Shown here one piece after another: positions 15,608 to 23,266 of a stretch of DNA of 33,050 bases. The stretch lies in the NCBI RefSeq assembly GCF_015845845.1, contig NZ_LDIG01000215.1:1-33050 (forward strand), read 5' to 3'. The notes under the pieces were generated by a model that saw nothing but the letters and a program-made list of their open reading frames with translations, searched no databases and was not told where the DNA came from. Each line of letters opens with the position of its first letter. Position 1 is the first letter of the stretch. A program made the position numbers and the translations under genes. This DNA is from Paenibacillus dendritiformis. GTDB lineage: Bacteria > Bacillota > Bacilli > Paenibacillales > Paenibacillaceae.

Positions 15608-16801
15608 TTAATCGAGTGCGGTGCCGGTATCCGTGCCGTAACCTTCCAACTTTTCTTTGACTCTCTGCAAGAAGCGTCCGCACACCAGACCGTCCAACAC
15701 CCGGTGATCGAGGGAAAGACAGATGTTCATCATTTCGCGTACAGTAATCTGGTTATCCAGGACGATCGGGCGTTTTACGATGGCTTCGACACTCAAAATG
15801 GCCACTTGCGGAGGATTGATGATCGGGGCTGACAGAACGGAGCCGAAAGAGCCTGTGTTATTGACGGTAAACGTTCCGCCGGCGGTATCCTCTGCCGTTA
15901 ACCTGCCCTCCCTCGTCTTTTTGGCCAATTCATTCACTGCTCTGGCAAGACCGGAAATGCTTTGTTGGTCGGCGTCCTTAATGACGGGAACGAATAACTC
16001 TTGATCGGTTGCAACGGCAATCGAGATATGAACCGCTTTTTTGACGATAATGCGATCATCTGCCCACTGCGAATTTAAGATCGGGAATTCCTTCAAGGCT
16101 TCGGCAACCGACTTGATAAAGAACGGCAAATATGTTAAAGGGATGCCTTCTTTTTTCTGAAACTCCTCTTTTATCCGGTCGCGATAACGTACCAGATTGG
16201 TGACATCGCATTCTACCATAAGCCAGGCGTGGGGGATCTCCCGCTTGCTTTCCAGCATGCGTTTGGCAATCGTTTTACGGATGGCGGTAACCGGGATCGT
16301 CTCGTCTGCCGGATGTAACGGAGAATGGACGGCAGATTGGTCATCAACCGGCCTCTTTCCTTGCACAATCTCCAAGATGTCTTTTCTGGTGATGCGTCCG
16401 CCAGCGCCCGATCCTTCGATACGGGAAAGATCCAGGTTGTTTTCTTGCGCCAGTTTGAGCACGGCCGGCGAATACCGTTGGTTCACGGCTGCTTGTGCCG
16501 TCGCGTCATCAGCTCCCTGATCTTGAGCGGCAGTCATTGCTTCAACCGGCGCGCTCGCTTGATCTTCCGTCGCAATACAGCAAATCAAAGCTCCTACCGC
16601 CACCGTTTCGCCTTCTTGAACGACGATGTCGGATATCGTCCCGCTCACCGTAGAAGGAACCTCCGCAGTAACTTTATCGGTAATCACTTCGCATACGGGA
16701 TCGTATTTTTGGACTTTATCCCCGATGTTTACGAGCCACTTGGAGATGGTTCCTTCCGTTACACTTTCCCCTAGCTGGGGCATAACGATTTTCTCAGCCA
16801 T
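15608..16801 (-). CDS. bkdB: 2-oxoacid dehydrogenase E2 (dihydrolipoyl acyltransferase), BCKDH type
   Basis: The 397-residue E2 core protein has three parts. A lipoyl domain (residues 1-78) has the acceptor Lys43 in ITDKVTAEVPS. A peripheral-subunit-binding domain lies around residues 107-145 (RYSPAVLKLAQENNLDLSRI, then GSGAGGRITRKDIL). The catalytic domain (about 170-397) has His366 and Asp370 in SLDHRVLDGLVCGRFL. It moves the acyl group from E1-bound thiamine to CoA. The short protein with one lipoyl domain and its link to leucine genes favour a branched-chain rather than pyruvate complex. The start follows GGAGGAGAAT and lies 18 bases after E1 beta. E3 is not encoded in the window and must come from elsewhere. 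Confidence 0.93.
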   Translation of the reverse strand: MAEKIVMPQLGESVTEGTISKWLVNIGDKVQKYDPVCEVITDKVTAEVPSTVSGTISDIVVQEGETVAVGALICCIATEDQASAPVEAMTAAQDQGADDATAQAAVNQRYSPAVLKLAQENNLDLSRIEGSGAGGRITRKDILEIVQGKRPVDDQSAVHSPLHPADETIPVTAIRKTIAKRMLESKREIPHAWLMVECDVTNLVRYRDRIKEEFQKKEGIPLTYLPFFIKSVAEALKEFPILNSQWADDRIIVKKAVHISIAVATDQELFVPVIKDADQQSISGLARAVNELAKKTREGRLTAEDTAGGTFTVNNTGSFGSVLSAPIINPPQVAILSVEAIVKRPIVLDNQITVREMMNICLSLDHRVLDGLVCGRFLQRVKEKLEGYGTDTGTALD

Positions 16802-16819
16802 ATTCTCCTCCCGTTCCGA

Positions 16820-17803
16820 TCATAATTGGGCCAATTCTTTCATGGCCTGATATACTTTTTCCGGATTGAGCATGAAGAATTTCTCCATCGGCGAACTATA
16901 CGGCATAGCGGGGACATCCGGACCGCAAAGGCGTTTGATCGGAGCATCCAATTCAAAAAGGCATTCCTCCGCGAGCACAGCCGCTACTTCAGCCCCAACG
17001 CCTCCCTCTTTGTTGTCTTCATGAATAATGAGCGCTTTGCCGGTTTTGCGAGCAGCCTCCACAATCGATTCCTTATCCAGAGGATAGAGGGTACGCAGGT
17101 CCAGAATGTGAGCGCTGTATCCTTCTTGGGAAAGTTTTTCGGCCGCTTCCAACGCGAAATGCAAGGCAAGTCCGTAAGAAATAACCGTGAGGTCTTCTCC
17201 TTGCCGCTTAATATCCGACTTCCCGATGGGAACAATGTAGTCCGAGTCCGGCACTTCTCCTTTGATCGATCGATAACATCGCTTATGTTCAAAGTAAAGA
17301 ACAGGATCTTCATCGCGGATGGCCGCTTTAAGCAGTCCTTTGGCATCATAAGGAGTGGAAGGAGTGACCACTTTTAAGCCGGGAATATTGCAGAACATGG
17401 CTTCGACGCTTTGCGAATGATAGAGGGCGCCGCGAACTCCGCCTCCATAAGGAGCGCGAATGACCATGGGACAGCTCCAATCTCCGTTCGAGCGGTATCT
17501 CATTTTGGCTGCTTCATTCACGATTTGGTTGACGGCAGGCATGATATACTCGGCAAACTGAATTTCGGCTACGGGCCTCAATCCATAAGCGGCTGCCCCA
17601 ACCGACACGCCTGCAATGGCCGCTTCCGACAGCGGCGTATCTATCACCCGTTGTTCCCCAAATTCCTCATGGAATCCCAGTGTAACCCGAAACACGCCCC
17701 CGCGTACCCCGACGTCTTCTCCTAAGACAAATACCCTTTTATCTCGCTGCATTTCCTCCCGAAGAGCTTGGGTTACGGCATCAACATAAGAAATTACGGC
17801 CAT
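16820..17803 (-). CDS. bkdAB: 2-oxoacid dehydrogenase E1 beta, BCKDH type
   Basis: This 327-residue transketolase-like beta subunit is of normal size. Motifs include FVLGEDVGVRGGVFRVTLGF, TPLSEAAIAGVSVGAAAYGL, PVAEIQFAEYIMPAVNQIVN and, late, ALIIHEDNKEGGVGAEVAAVL. It pairs with E1 alpha (12 bases upstream) as the thiamine-dependent decarboxylase that feeds the E2. The HEDN segment with GGVGAE near the C-terminal domain is typical of branched-chain E1 beta chains. The start has GGGGGAG ten bases upstream. Ketoisocaproate, ketoisovalerate and ketomethylvalerate are the usual substrates of such enzymes; the operon favours ketoisocaproate. Confidence 0.93.
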   Translation of the reverse strand: MAVISYVDAVTQALREEMQRDKRVFVLGEDVGVRGGVFRVTLGFHEEFGEQRVIDTPLSEAAIAGVSVGAAAYGLRPVAEIQFAEYIMPAVNQIVNEAAKMRYRSNGDWSCPMVIRAPYGGGVRGALYHSQSVEAMFCNIPGLKVVTPSTPYDAKGLLKAAIRDEDPVLYFEHKRCYRSIKGEVPDSDYIVPIGKSDIKRQGEDLTVISYGLALHFALEAAEKLSQEGYSAHILDLRTLYPLDKESIVEAARKTGKALIIHEDNKEGGVGAEVAAVLAEECLFELDAPIKRLCGPDVPAMPYSSPMEKFFMLNPEKVYQAMKELAQL

Positions 17804-17815
17804 TTCTCACTCCCC

Positions 17816-18829
17816 CTATTCTGCATAAACGTGCTTAAGGGCATCTTCCGGAGCCGAATCCGGAGCAGTCTCCGCATAATCCGTGGCCTCATCGACTTCC
17901 ATGAGCATCCGGTCATGGATTTCCTTCTCTGTGGGTTCATCTAATATTCCGACACCTTTGAGATAATTGCTGAAGGTTACGAGCGGATCCTTCTTCCTGG
18001 CTTCTTCCACTTCTTCACGGGAACGGTAGGTTCGATCATCGTCGTCGCTGGAATGAGGGACCAAACGATAGACGACCGCCTCGATAAGCGTTGGCCCTTC
18101 TCCTCTTCTTGCCCGATCGGCCGCCTCCTTCGCGGCCTTATATACTTCCAAGGGATCATTGCCATTCACACTGATGCCGGGAAACCCATAACCTTTTGCC
18201 CGATCCGCGATACTTTCACAAGCCGCCTGCTTGGAAAAAGGGACAGAGATGGCGTACTTGTTATTCTCGCAGAAGAAAATGACAGGAAGCTTGTGCACCC
18301 CCGCAAAGTTCGCCGCTTCGTGAAACTCTCCCTGATTGCTGCCCCCGTCCCCAAAGGCCGTTAACACGACAAGCTCTGCTCCTTGCATTTTTCCAGATAA
18401 AGCGATTCCAACAGCGTGCGGCACTTGACTCGATACGACACTGGAACCCGAAAGAATATTCAGTCTTTTACTCCCGTAATGCCCTGGCATTTGACGCCCG
18501 CCGCTGTTGGGATCTCCCGCCTTGGCAAAAGCGGAAAGCATCAATTCCTTTGCCGTCATCCCGAAAACAATGGCCATCCCCATGTCCCGATAATACGGGC
18601 ACAGAAAATCCCTCGTTCGCTCCAACGCATAAGCCGCTCCTATCTGCGCTGCTTCATGACCTTGGCAAGACACGAGAAAAGGGATTTTTCCCGCACGATT
18701 TAGAATCCACATCCGTTCATCTACTTTTCGGGCCAAAACCATATTCTGATACATTTCAAGAACCTGCTGATCCGATAAACCTAGGGCTTGGTGCCGGTTG
18801 TCGACTTGGCTATTTCCGGTTTTATTCAT
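17816..18829 (-). CDS. bkdAA: 2-oxoacid dehydrogenase E1 alpha, BCKDH type
   Basis: This 337-residue thiamine-pyrophosphate subunit is the first gene of the operon. The TPP motif runs from AFGDGGSNQGEFHEAANFAG to PVIFFCENNKYAIS. PCYYRDMGMA-like sequence (CPYYRDMGMAIVFGM) and YRLVPHSSDDDDRTYRSREE fit the branched-chain E1 alpha family, where this loop precedes the regulatory phosphorylation region in mitochondria. The start chosen is ATG 18829 (MNKTGNSQVDN), eight bases after GGAGGG; an in-frame ATG at 18862 lacks a site. Upstream lie an AT-rich segment and a 15-bp palindrome. No sigma-54 type -24/-12 element was seen, unlike the SigL/BkdR-controlled bkd operon of B. subtilis. Confidence 0.92.
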   Translation of the reverse strand: MNKTGNSQVDNRHQALGLSDQQVLEMYQNMVLARKVDERMWILNRAGKIPFLVSCQGHEAAQIGAAYALERTRDFLCPYYRDMGMAIVFGMTAKELMLSAFAKAGDPNSGGRQMPGHYGSKRLNILSGSSVVSSQVPHAVGIALSGKMQGAELVVLTAFGDGGSNQGEFHEAANFAGVHKLPVIFFCENNKYAISVPFSKQAACESIADRAKGYGFPGISVNGNDPLEVYKAAKEAADRARRGEGPTLIEAVVYRLVPHSSDDDDRTYRSREEVEEARKKDPLVTFSNYLKGVGILDEPTEKEIHDRMLMEVDEATDYAETAPDSAPEDALKHVYAE

Positions 18830-18917
18830 ACCCGTATCCCTCCGACATTTGTGCCGCTGCATACTGCGGTTCCCTTTATTTTACATACCGTCGTTCCAGT
18901 CGAGAAATATATATTGT

Positions 18918-18932
18918 GCATAGAAACTATGC
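18918..18932. promoter_or_regulatory. Perfect palindrome upstream of the leucine operon, candidate operator
   Basis: GCATAG-AAA-CTATGC is a perfect dyad of 6 + 3 + 6 bases, about 90-100 bases before the E1 alpha start in AT-rich DNA (TATATATT on one side, AAAAAATATA on the other). It could be bound by the LysR protein encoded at the other end of the operon or by another dimeric regulator. A spacing of T-N7-A rather than T-N11-A is not the classic LysR box. Confidence 0.45.
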
Positions 18933-18969
18933 CTAAAAAATATAGCCAACGATAGCGAATGAACAGAAA

Positions 18970-19009
18970 AAACAGACCAAGACTGTACGGTTACAGTTTT
19001 GGTCTGTTT
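18970..19009 (-). terminator. Terminator of the FAD oxidoreductase gene
   Basis: A 17-bp stem (18971-18987 with 18992-19008, one G-U pair, loop CGGT) is followed on the minus strand by TTTTTTC. It lies ten bases after the oxidoreductase stop and insulates it from the leucine operon. Confidence 0.9.
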
Positions 19010-19019
19010 TTGTTGATGC

Positions 19020-20141
19020 TCACGCCATTGCTTTGCGAATATCATAATCATGGATATCGATATCCGGATCCATTCCTAATGCCAGCTTTGCGAGCTGGAA
19101 TCCAATAAATGGGCCCATCGTCAATCCGGACGCTCCAAGTCCGTTGGCCGCGATCAAGCCTTCCCAGCCAGGAACAGCGCCTATCACCGGAAGAAAGCCG
19201 GGCGTAAAAGGACGAAAACCGACTCTCACCTCTTGAACCGTGCTGTTCGCCAAGCCCGGCGCCAATCCCAAGCCTTTATTCAAAATCTCTTGGATTCCCC
19301 CTGCGGTTACCCTTGTATCATAGCCTTCGATATCATCCTCGTGAGTCGCTCCCATCACGATCTTTTGTTGGTCAAAAGCCAACAGATATTGATCGGAAGG
19401 CGGCATCACGACAGGCCAGGTGCCCGTGTCTTGTCTATCCGGAACCTGTAAATGCATGATTTGCGCTTTTTGATAGCTTACCTGAAAGTGAACGCCTAAA
19501 GGCTGCAGCAGTCGATTGGCCCACGCCCCTGCACACACGATCACTTCGTCAGACGAGAAGCTGTGAGCACCGACCGCGATTCCGGTTACGCGGTTCGACT
19601 GATATTGCAGCGCAGCATCCCCGTTGATCAGGACGGCCCCGTTTCTTTGCGCCGATCGGACCAGCGCATCGCGCAGCGCACGGCCGTCGACACGGGCGGC
19701 CCCGCTAATATGAACCGAATGATACCCTTCCGCCAACAGAGGAAACAGCTCATGGGTTGCTTGCTCATTCAGCCGGGTAATGTCACCGATTTCCGGCGCA
19801 TCCGCTTTTCGCAACTGGGCCCGCTCCTCCATCTTTCTGATTTTCTCCATATCATCATGGATACTAAGAGCGCCAACCTGGGCGTAGCCGGTCTCCGTCT
19901 CGCCCTCGCTCATGAGTTCCTTTATCAACCCGGGGTAAAAGCGCGCACCCGCTCTGGCTAGCCGGTACCAAGCCTGATTGCGCCGCTGTGACAGCCAGGG
20001 GCAGATAATGCCGGCCGCGGCATCCGTAGCCTGTCCTTTATCTTTCCGGTCGACGATGAGGACATCCGCACCCAGTTTTGCTAACTGATAGGCTGTCGAT
20101 GCTCCTAGTATCCCTGCTCCGATTACGATGACTTTTTTCAT
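19020..20141 (-). CDS. FAD-dependent amine/amino-acid oxidoreductase (DAO family)
   Basis: This 373-residue flavoprotein starts at ATG 20141 (MKKVIVIGAGILGASTAYQL), 9 bases from GGAGGAAAGGG. The Rossmann GxGxxG and the glutamate/aspartate-ended second strand (LIVDRKDKGQATDAAAGIIC) bind FAD. The end has GFRPFTPGFLPVIGAVPG and ANGLGASGLTMGPFIG, as in glycine oxidase, sarcosine oxidase and D-amino-acid dehydrogenase small subunits. There is no signal peptide. The substrate is unknown: ThiO-like glycine oxidase is possible, but no thiamine genes are nearby. It lies upstream of the leucine operon on the same strand but is separated by a strong terminator, so it is probably not part of that pathway. 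Confidence 0.88.
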   Translation of the reverse strand: MKKVIVIGAGILGASTAYQLAKLGADVLIVDRKDKGQATDAAAGIICPWLSQRRNQAWYRLARAGARFYPGLIKELMSEGETETGYAQVGALSIHDDMEKIRKMEERAQLRKADAPEIGDITRLNEQATHELFPLLAEGYHSVHISGAARVDGRALRDALVRSAQRNGAVLINGDAALQYQSNRVTGIAVGAHSFSSDEVIVCAGAWANRLLQPLGVHFQVSYQKAQIMHLQVPDRQDTGTWPVVMPPSDQYLLAFDQQKIVMGATHEDDIEGYDTRVTAGGIQEILNKGLGLAPGLANSTVQEVRVGFRPFTPGFLPVIGAVPGWEGLIAANGLGASGLTMGPFIGFQLAKLALGMDPDIDIHDYDIRKAMA

Positions 20142-20232
20142 GAACACGTCCCTTTCCTCCGTCACTGTATCCATTATAGCGCATCCTGGAGGGAAGTATA
20201 TTTCTTTCCCGATCCAACCCGTAAACGCAAGC

Positions 20233-20259
20233 GAAGCTGCCGATCATGCCGGCAGCTTC
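20233..20259. terminator. GC-rich hairpin between the oxidoreductase and the VOC remnant
   Basis: GAAGCTGCCG (20233-20242) pairs perfectly with CGGCAGCTTC (20250-20259). No T run follows on either strand. It lies 30 bases after the VOC fragment stop on the minus strand and may be that gene's old terminator. Confidence 0.4.
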
Positions 20260-20288
20260 ATCTCCGAATTGTTCATGGAAGAATTCAG

Positions 20289-20435
20289 TTACTTCTTTTC
20301 CATCACGGCAAAGTAATTGTCTTCCTGATCCGCAAAGTTAAACACTCTGCCGGACGGCATGCTTACAATGTCTCCGACCTTGACATTTTTATTGGCTAGA
20401 TCCTGATGCAATTCATCGAGCTTTTCCGTAAAACC
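20289..20435 (-). pseudogene. VOC/glyoxalase-family protein, C-terminal fragment
   Basis: The minus-strand frame ending at TAA 20289-20291 reads PGFTEKLDELHQDLANKNVK, then VGDIVSMPSGRVFNFADQED and NYFAVMEKK. This is the final strand-helix-strand unit of a vicinal oxygen chelate protein (glyoxalase/bleomycin resistance fold), with the usual metal-side glutamate near the end (VMEKK). The first two thirds of the protein are missing. Upstream DNA (20436-20539) has no matching part. Confidence 0.55.
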
Positions 20436-20539
20436 CGGCCTGCAGCCATCCCCCCTCTCGCCATTGCGCCATCATTAAGCTTGGAATAACTCTTCCTGAA
20501 ATAGGTAAACTAAAAGCAAATTTCGATAAGGAGCTGCCC

Positions 20540-20944
20540 ATGAAGACGAGTCTCAAATCGTTTCTGTTCATCACCATGATCTCGTGCGCCGCGGTCACGC
20601 CTCAATCGCTGTCCTATGCGCTGTCTCCGCCTAACAAACAACAATTAGGGAACCTTGAACCGCCATCTCCCGTTACATTGCCTAATCCGCCCTTTCGGCA
20701 ATCAGAGCCGCCCCAAAATTTACTGTCAATCTTGGATGTACTGAAGAAAGGAAAATCAATCGCCTATGACGTGATTGCCGATCTTCCCCAATGGGATCGA
20801 CCGTCTTATTTGCCTTATTGGCACAGCACCTATGAGCGCTGGTCGTATGTGCCCAATCGAATCCATTTCGCCAAGCATCGGTTGTTTACGTCCCCAACGA
20901 GTGCTTCCGCGCTGTATGACTTTATTCAAGATAGTTACAACTAA
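20540..20944 (+). CDS. Hypothetical secreted protein
   Basis: This 134-residue protein has AAGGAG seven bases before ATG 20540. A signal peptide is clear: basic MKTSLKS, hydrophobic FLFITMISCAAV, and a likely cleavage after LSYA near residue 27. The mature part opens with a proline-rich stretch (SPPNKQQLGNLEPPSPVTLP) and then an aromatic-rich section (DLPQWDRPSYLPYWHSTYER and WSYVPNRIHF). I do not recognise the family. There are no partner genes; it stands alone between the VOC remnant and the DoxX gene. The strong site and signal peptide argue it is real. Confidence 0.65.
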   Translation: MKTSLKSFLFITMISCAAVTPQSLSYALSPPNKQQLGNLEPPSPVTLPNPPFRQSEPPQNLLSILDVLKKGKSIAYDVIADLPQWDRPSYLPYWHSTYERWSYVPNRIHFAKHRLFTSPTSASALYDFIQDSYN

Positions 20945-21101
20945 TTCAAAAAAGAGCAGCCGCCATTCACGACTTGATGTAACCATTATAGTTACAACCA
21001 AAATAAAAGTCAACCTCTATGTTTCTTATACCAACACGATGAATATGTAATACATTTGGGCGTATTTTTTTGCAAAAATCTCCTTCTTGAATCTTGATAT
21101 T

Positions 21102-21131
21102 TTGACACTTGCGCTTTAAAGTGTTTATGTA
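21102..21131 (+). promoter_or_regulatory. DoxX gene promoter with overlapping palindrome
   Basis: TTGACA (21102-21107) is followed at 18 bases by TATGTA (21126-21131). The spacer holds the dyad ACACTT-N8-AAGTGT (21105-21124), which overlaps both promoter elements. A dimeric repressor of MarR or YodB type could act here; this is inference. Confidence 0.45.
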
Positions 21132-21175
21132 GCCTATTTATGGCATATTCCCAAAATTTGAAGGAGGAATTGTTG

Positions 21176-21679
21176 ATGATCGAATTTTTAAGGAGGAACG
21201 TGTGGGCATCCGTGCTGCTTTTGGTAATCCGCATATATGTGGGCTACACCTGGATATCGGCCAGCATTCACAAGCTATTTGCCGGAAGCTTTGACGCGAG
21301 CGGATTTTTGAAGAGCGCCGTAGCGAAAGCCGGCGGAGAAAGTCCCGTCGTTCAGGGCTGGTGGGCGTCGTTCCTGGAGCATGTTGCGCTCCCCCATGCC
21401 AATTTGTTCAGCCTTATGGTGCAATGGGGTGAGCTTCTCGTAGGTATTGGACTCATCCTGGGCATCCTGACCCGGACCTCCGCTTTCTTCGGCATCGTGA
21501 TGAATACGGCGTTTTTGCTAAGCGGTTCCATCAGCATCAACCCGGTGATGATGCTCCTAACGATGTTCATCCTGGTCGCCTATACGAATGCCGGCCGCTT
21601 CGGTCTCGATCGTTACCTGCTAAGCAAGCTGAAGCCGACTCGAAGCCAATCGCCTCATAACGCCGCGCCATCGGCATAA
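21176..21679 (+). CDS. DoxX family membrane protein
   Basis: The 167-residue protein starts at ATG 21176, nine bases from AAGGAGG. It has four hydrophobic segments: around VWASVLLLVIRIYVGYTWIS, LFSLMVQWGELLVGIGLILG, TSAFFGIVMNTAFLLSG and PVMMLLTMFILVAYTNAG. The WGELLVGIGLILG and N-x-G-R-FGLDRYL features are typical of DoxX/DoxD-like proteins. These are quinone-associated or redox-linked membrane proteins; in bacilli related CatD proteins are induced by catechol, quinones or thiol stress. A promoter with an overlapping palindrome lies upstream, and a terminator lies at 21822-21873. It is a single-gene unit. Confidence 0.85.
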   Translation: MIEFLRRNVWASVLLLVIRIYVGYTWISASIHKLFAGSFDASGFLKSAVAKAGGESPVVQGWWASFLEHVALPHANLFSLMVQWGELLVGIGLILGILTRTSAFFGIVMNTAFLLSGSISINPVMMLLTMFILVAYTNAGRFGLDRYLLSKLKPTRSQSPHNAAPSA

Positions 21680-21821
21680 TCCGGTCACGATTTCCGTACC
21701 AGGCGGCCCATCCACCTCAGACCCACTTTTCGGCGCATAAATTAAAGCGTATATATTCCTGTCAAAGATAAGCCCATCATACCATACGCTTTTACACTCA
21801 TCCAGCCTAAACCGATCGAGG

Positions 21822-21873
21822 CCCGTGAAGGAACGCTTTGATCACCAAAGTGAACTTCTTCACGGGTATTTTT
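21822..21873 (+). terminator. Terminator after the DoxX gene
   Basis: CCCGTGAAG (21822-21830) pairs with CTTCACGGG (21858-21866), with an inner CTTTG/CAAAG stem, and is followed by TATTTTT. The 21680-21953 interval otherwise holds no recognised gene. Confidence 0.75.
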
Positions 21874-21953
21874 ATAAATGCAAAGAGCTTGATTCCAATA
21901 CCAACACAAACAAGCCGGCTTCCCGATATACATCCGGTGCCGGTTATGTTTTT

Positions 21954-22562
21954 TCAGATATTGTTGCTCGATTGCTCGATATTTTTCGCAGCCGCCGCTT
22001 CCTTTCTTTGGAGATGCCTTTTGTGAAGCAGCAGGAATACGACAATAATCGGGACGGCGATAAAGAAAATGTAAAGGGAGACCTTGTGAACCATCCCTTC
22101 CGCCGAACGGCCATAGAGGTAGAACAAGATGCCGATGGCGTAGAACTTGACCGCTCTTCCCAAGGCTGCATACGCGATAAGGCGCCATAACGGGAAGTTG
22201 AGGCAGCCGGACAGTATCGTGAACACTTTAAACGGAATCGGCGTGAACGAACCGATAAGAATGGCCGCCTCTCCCCTCTTCTTGAACATCGCGGTGGCGG
22301 AATCGACCCATTCCTTCTTGAGGAATTTATACATGATGGAATGGCCGAGCCCCTTGCCGATCAGATAGCCTAACGGCGTGCCGAGCAGGCAGGCGATATA
22401 GCCGATCGTCGCCAGCCACAGCGCATTGGACGGATCGAGCAAGCTGAGCGACACCTGCAGGAAAAAAGCGGGTATCGGAAAAATAACCGCATCGGCGAAC
22501 GCGTGGATAAACAGTCCCCAGGCTCCATAATTCATAAAGAAATCCATGATTTGCTGAAACAT
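21954..22562 (-). CDS. DedA/SNARE-associated (VTT-domain) membrane protein
   Basis: This 202-residue membrane protein has hydrophobic segments from the N-terminus (NYGAWGLFIHAFADAVIFPI). The VTT-domain features are PIPAFFLQVSLSLLDPSNAL, then YIACLLGTPLGYLIGKGLG, then SFTPIPFKVFTILSGCLNFP. The G-x-x-x-G and the FTPIP loop are conserved in YqaA/DedA proteins. DedA family members are lipid scramblases or undecaprenyl-phosphate/ion-coupled transporters that affect envelope and drug tolerance; the specific role here is unknown. The start follows GGATAGGAGCAAAGT. The protein ends in a lysine/arginine-rich tail. It is a single-gene unit. Confidence 0.85.
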   Translation of the reverse strand: MFQQIMDFFMNYGAWGLFIHAFADAVIFPIPAFFLQVSLSLLDPSNALWLATIGYIACLLGTPLGYLIGKGLGHSIMYKFLKKEWVDSATAMFKKRGEAAILIGSFTPIPFKVFTILSGCLNFPLWRLIAYAALGRAVKFYAIGILFYLYGRSAEGMVHKVSLYIFFIAVPIIVVFLLLHKRHLQRKEAAAAKNIEQSSNNI

Positions 22563-23055
22563 ACTTTGCTCCTATCCGGAAACCCACTTATTTATGCTTG
22601 CATCCTTCCCCGCCCTTTCCTTCCTCTCTATTGGCTCTATTGGATGGAAAGGGGAACAAATGTAACCTGACGCGGATCCGGGGCGATCGAATGAATAGAC
22701 GAATCAGAAAGACGGTTCCCCTTCATGCTGACTGCAGACTATGATTTTCCCCACAGATCCGATCGTGATACAGCCGGCATGCCAGCTCTATTTAAAAATA
22801 ACATTATCGCAGTCAGAAGAAAACCGTTTTTATGTGAAATAGTCAAGCGCCGCATGGCAGTCGCTATCCCCTGCCCGTTGCGGTACAATGACTACAATAG
22901 CAACTTTTTCTGAAATCCGAATAAAAGAAATGTGAAAAATTATGAAGGCCCGCCCCGGCCCCGTTTCACAATTCTTCATTATCGCTTTATTCTTTTTATA
23001 GTTTTTTCGCTTACAGTAGTATAGGAAAGGATAGCTGCAAAGTGAGGAAGAACAA
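22563..23055. other. Long intergenic stretch without a recognised gene
   Basis: About 490 bases between the divergent DedA gene and the response-regulator remnant. A 9-bp inverted pair (AAGGGGAAC near 22650 and GTTCCCCTT near 22717) is separated by some 60 bases. The last 100 bases are AT-rich and probably held the promoter of the lost regulator gene. A plus-strand frame of 62 residues at 22725-22913 has no ribosome binding site or family features. Confidence 0.4.
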
Positions 23056-23235
23056 ATGACCAAGCCATGCGTATTAATTGCCGATGATGATAAGGAGATC
23101 GTCGATTTGATTGCCGACAGCCTGGAAGACGAAGGCTTTGCCACCGTCAAGGCCTATTCCGGACAGGTTACTTCGTCGAGCAGTTCGTCCGCCATTCACG
23201 CGCGTGACGCCATAACAAAGACAGAGCCTTCATGA
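23056..23235 (+). pseudogene. Response regulator, receiver-domain N-terminus only
   Basis: GAGGAA lies about 8 bases before ATG 23056. The first 37 residues (MTKPCVLIADDDKEIVDLIA, then DSLEDEGFATVKAYSG) are the start of an OmpR-type receiver domain with its acidic pocket (ADDD). The phosphorylated aspartate and everything after are gone. The frame then runs through a serine-rich join (QVTSSSSSSAIHARD) to a stop inside the following hairpin. In another frame the join reads FVEQFVRHSRA and stops, which may be the true tail of a lost partner such as its kinase. This is the product of a deletion. Confidence 0.65.
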
Positions 23236-23252
23236 CGGATCATGAAGGCTCT
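23223..23252. terminator. Hairpin between convergent units
   Basis: A perfect 13-bp stem (AGAGCCTTCATGA with TCATGAAGGCTCT, loop CGGA) lies between the plus-strand regulator remnant and the minus-strand 43-residue ORF. T runs are weak on both sides. It probably served both directions. Confidence 0.6.
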
Positions 23253-23266
23253 GCCCTTATTTCAGG

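Noticed and set aside
15608-18829. Pyruvate dehydrogenase E1/E2
   Set aside because: The short single-lipoyl E2, E1 motifs and the fused leucine-degradation genes fit a branched-chain complex better.
18829-18960. A sigma-54 promoter as used for the B. subtilis bkd operon
   Set aside because: No TGGCAC-N5-TTGC-like pair could be found and no BkdR-type activator gene is present.
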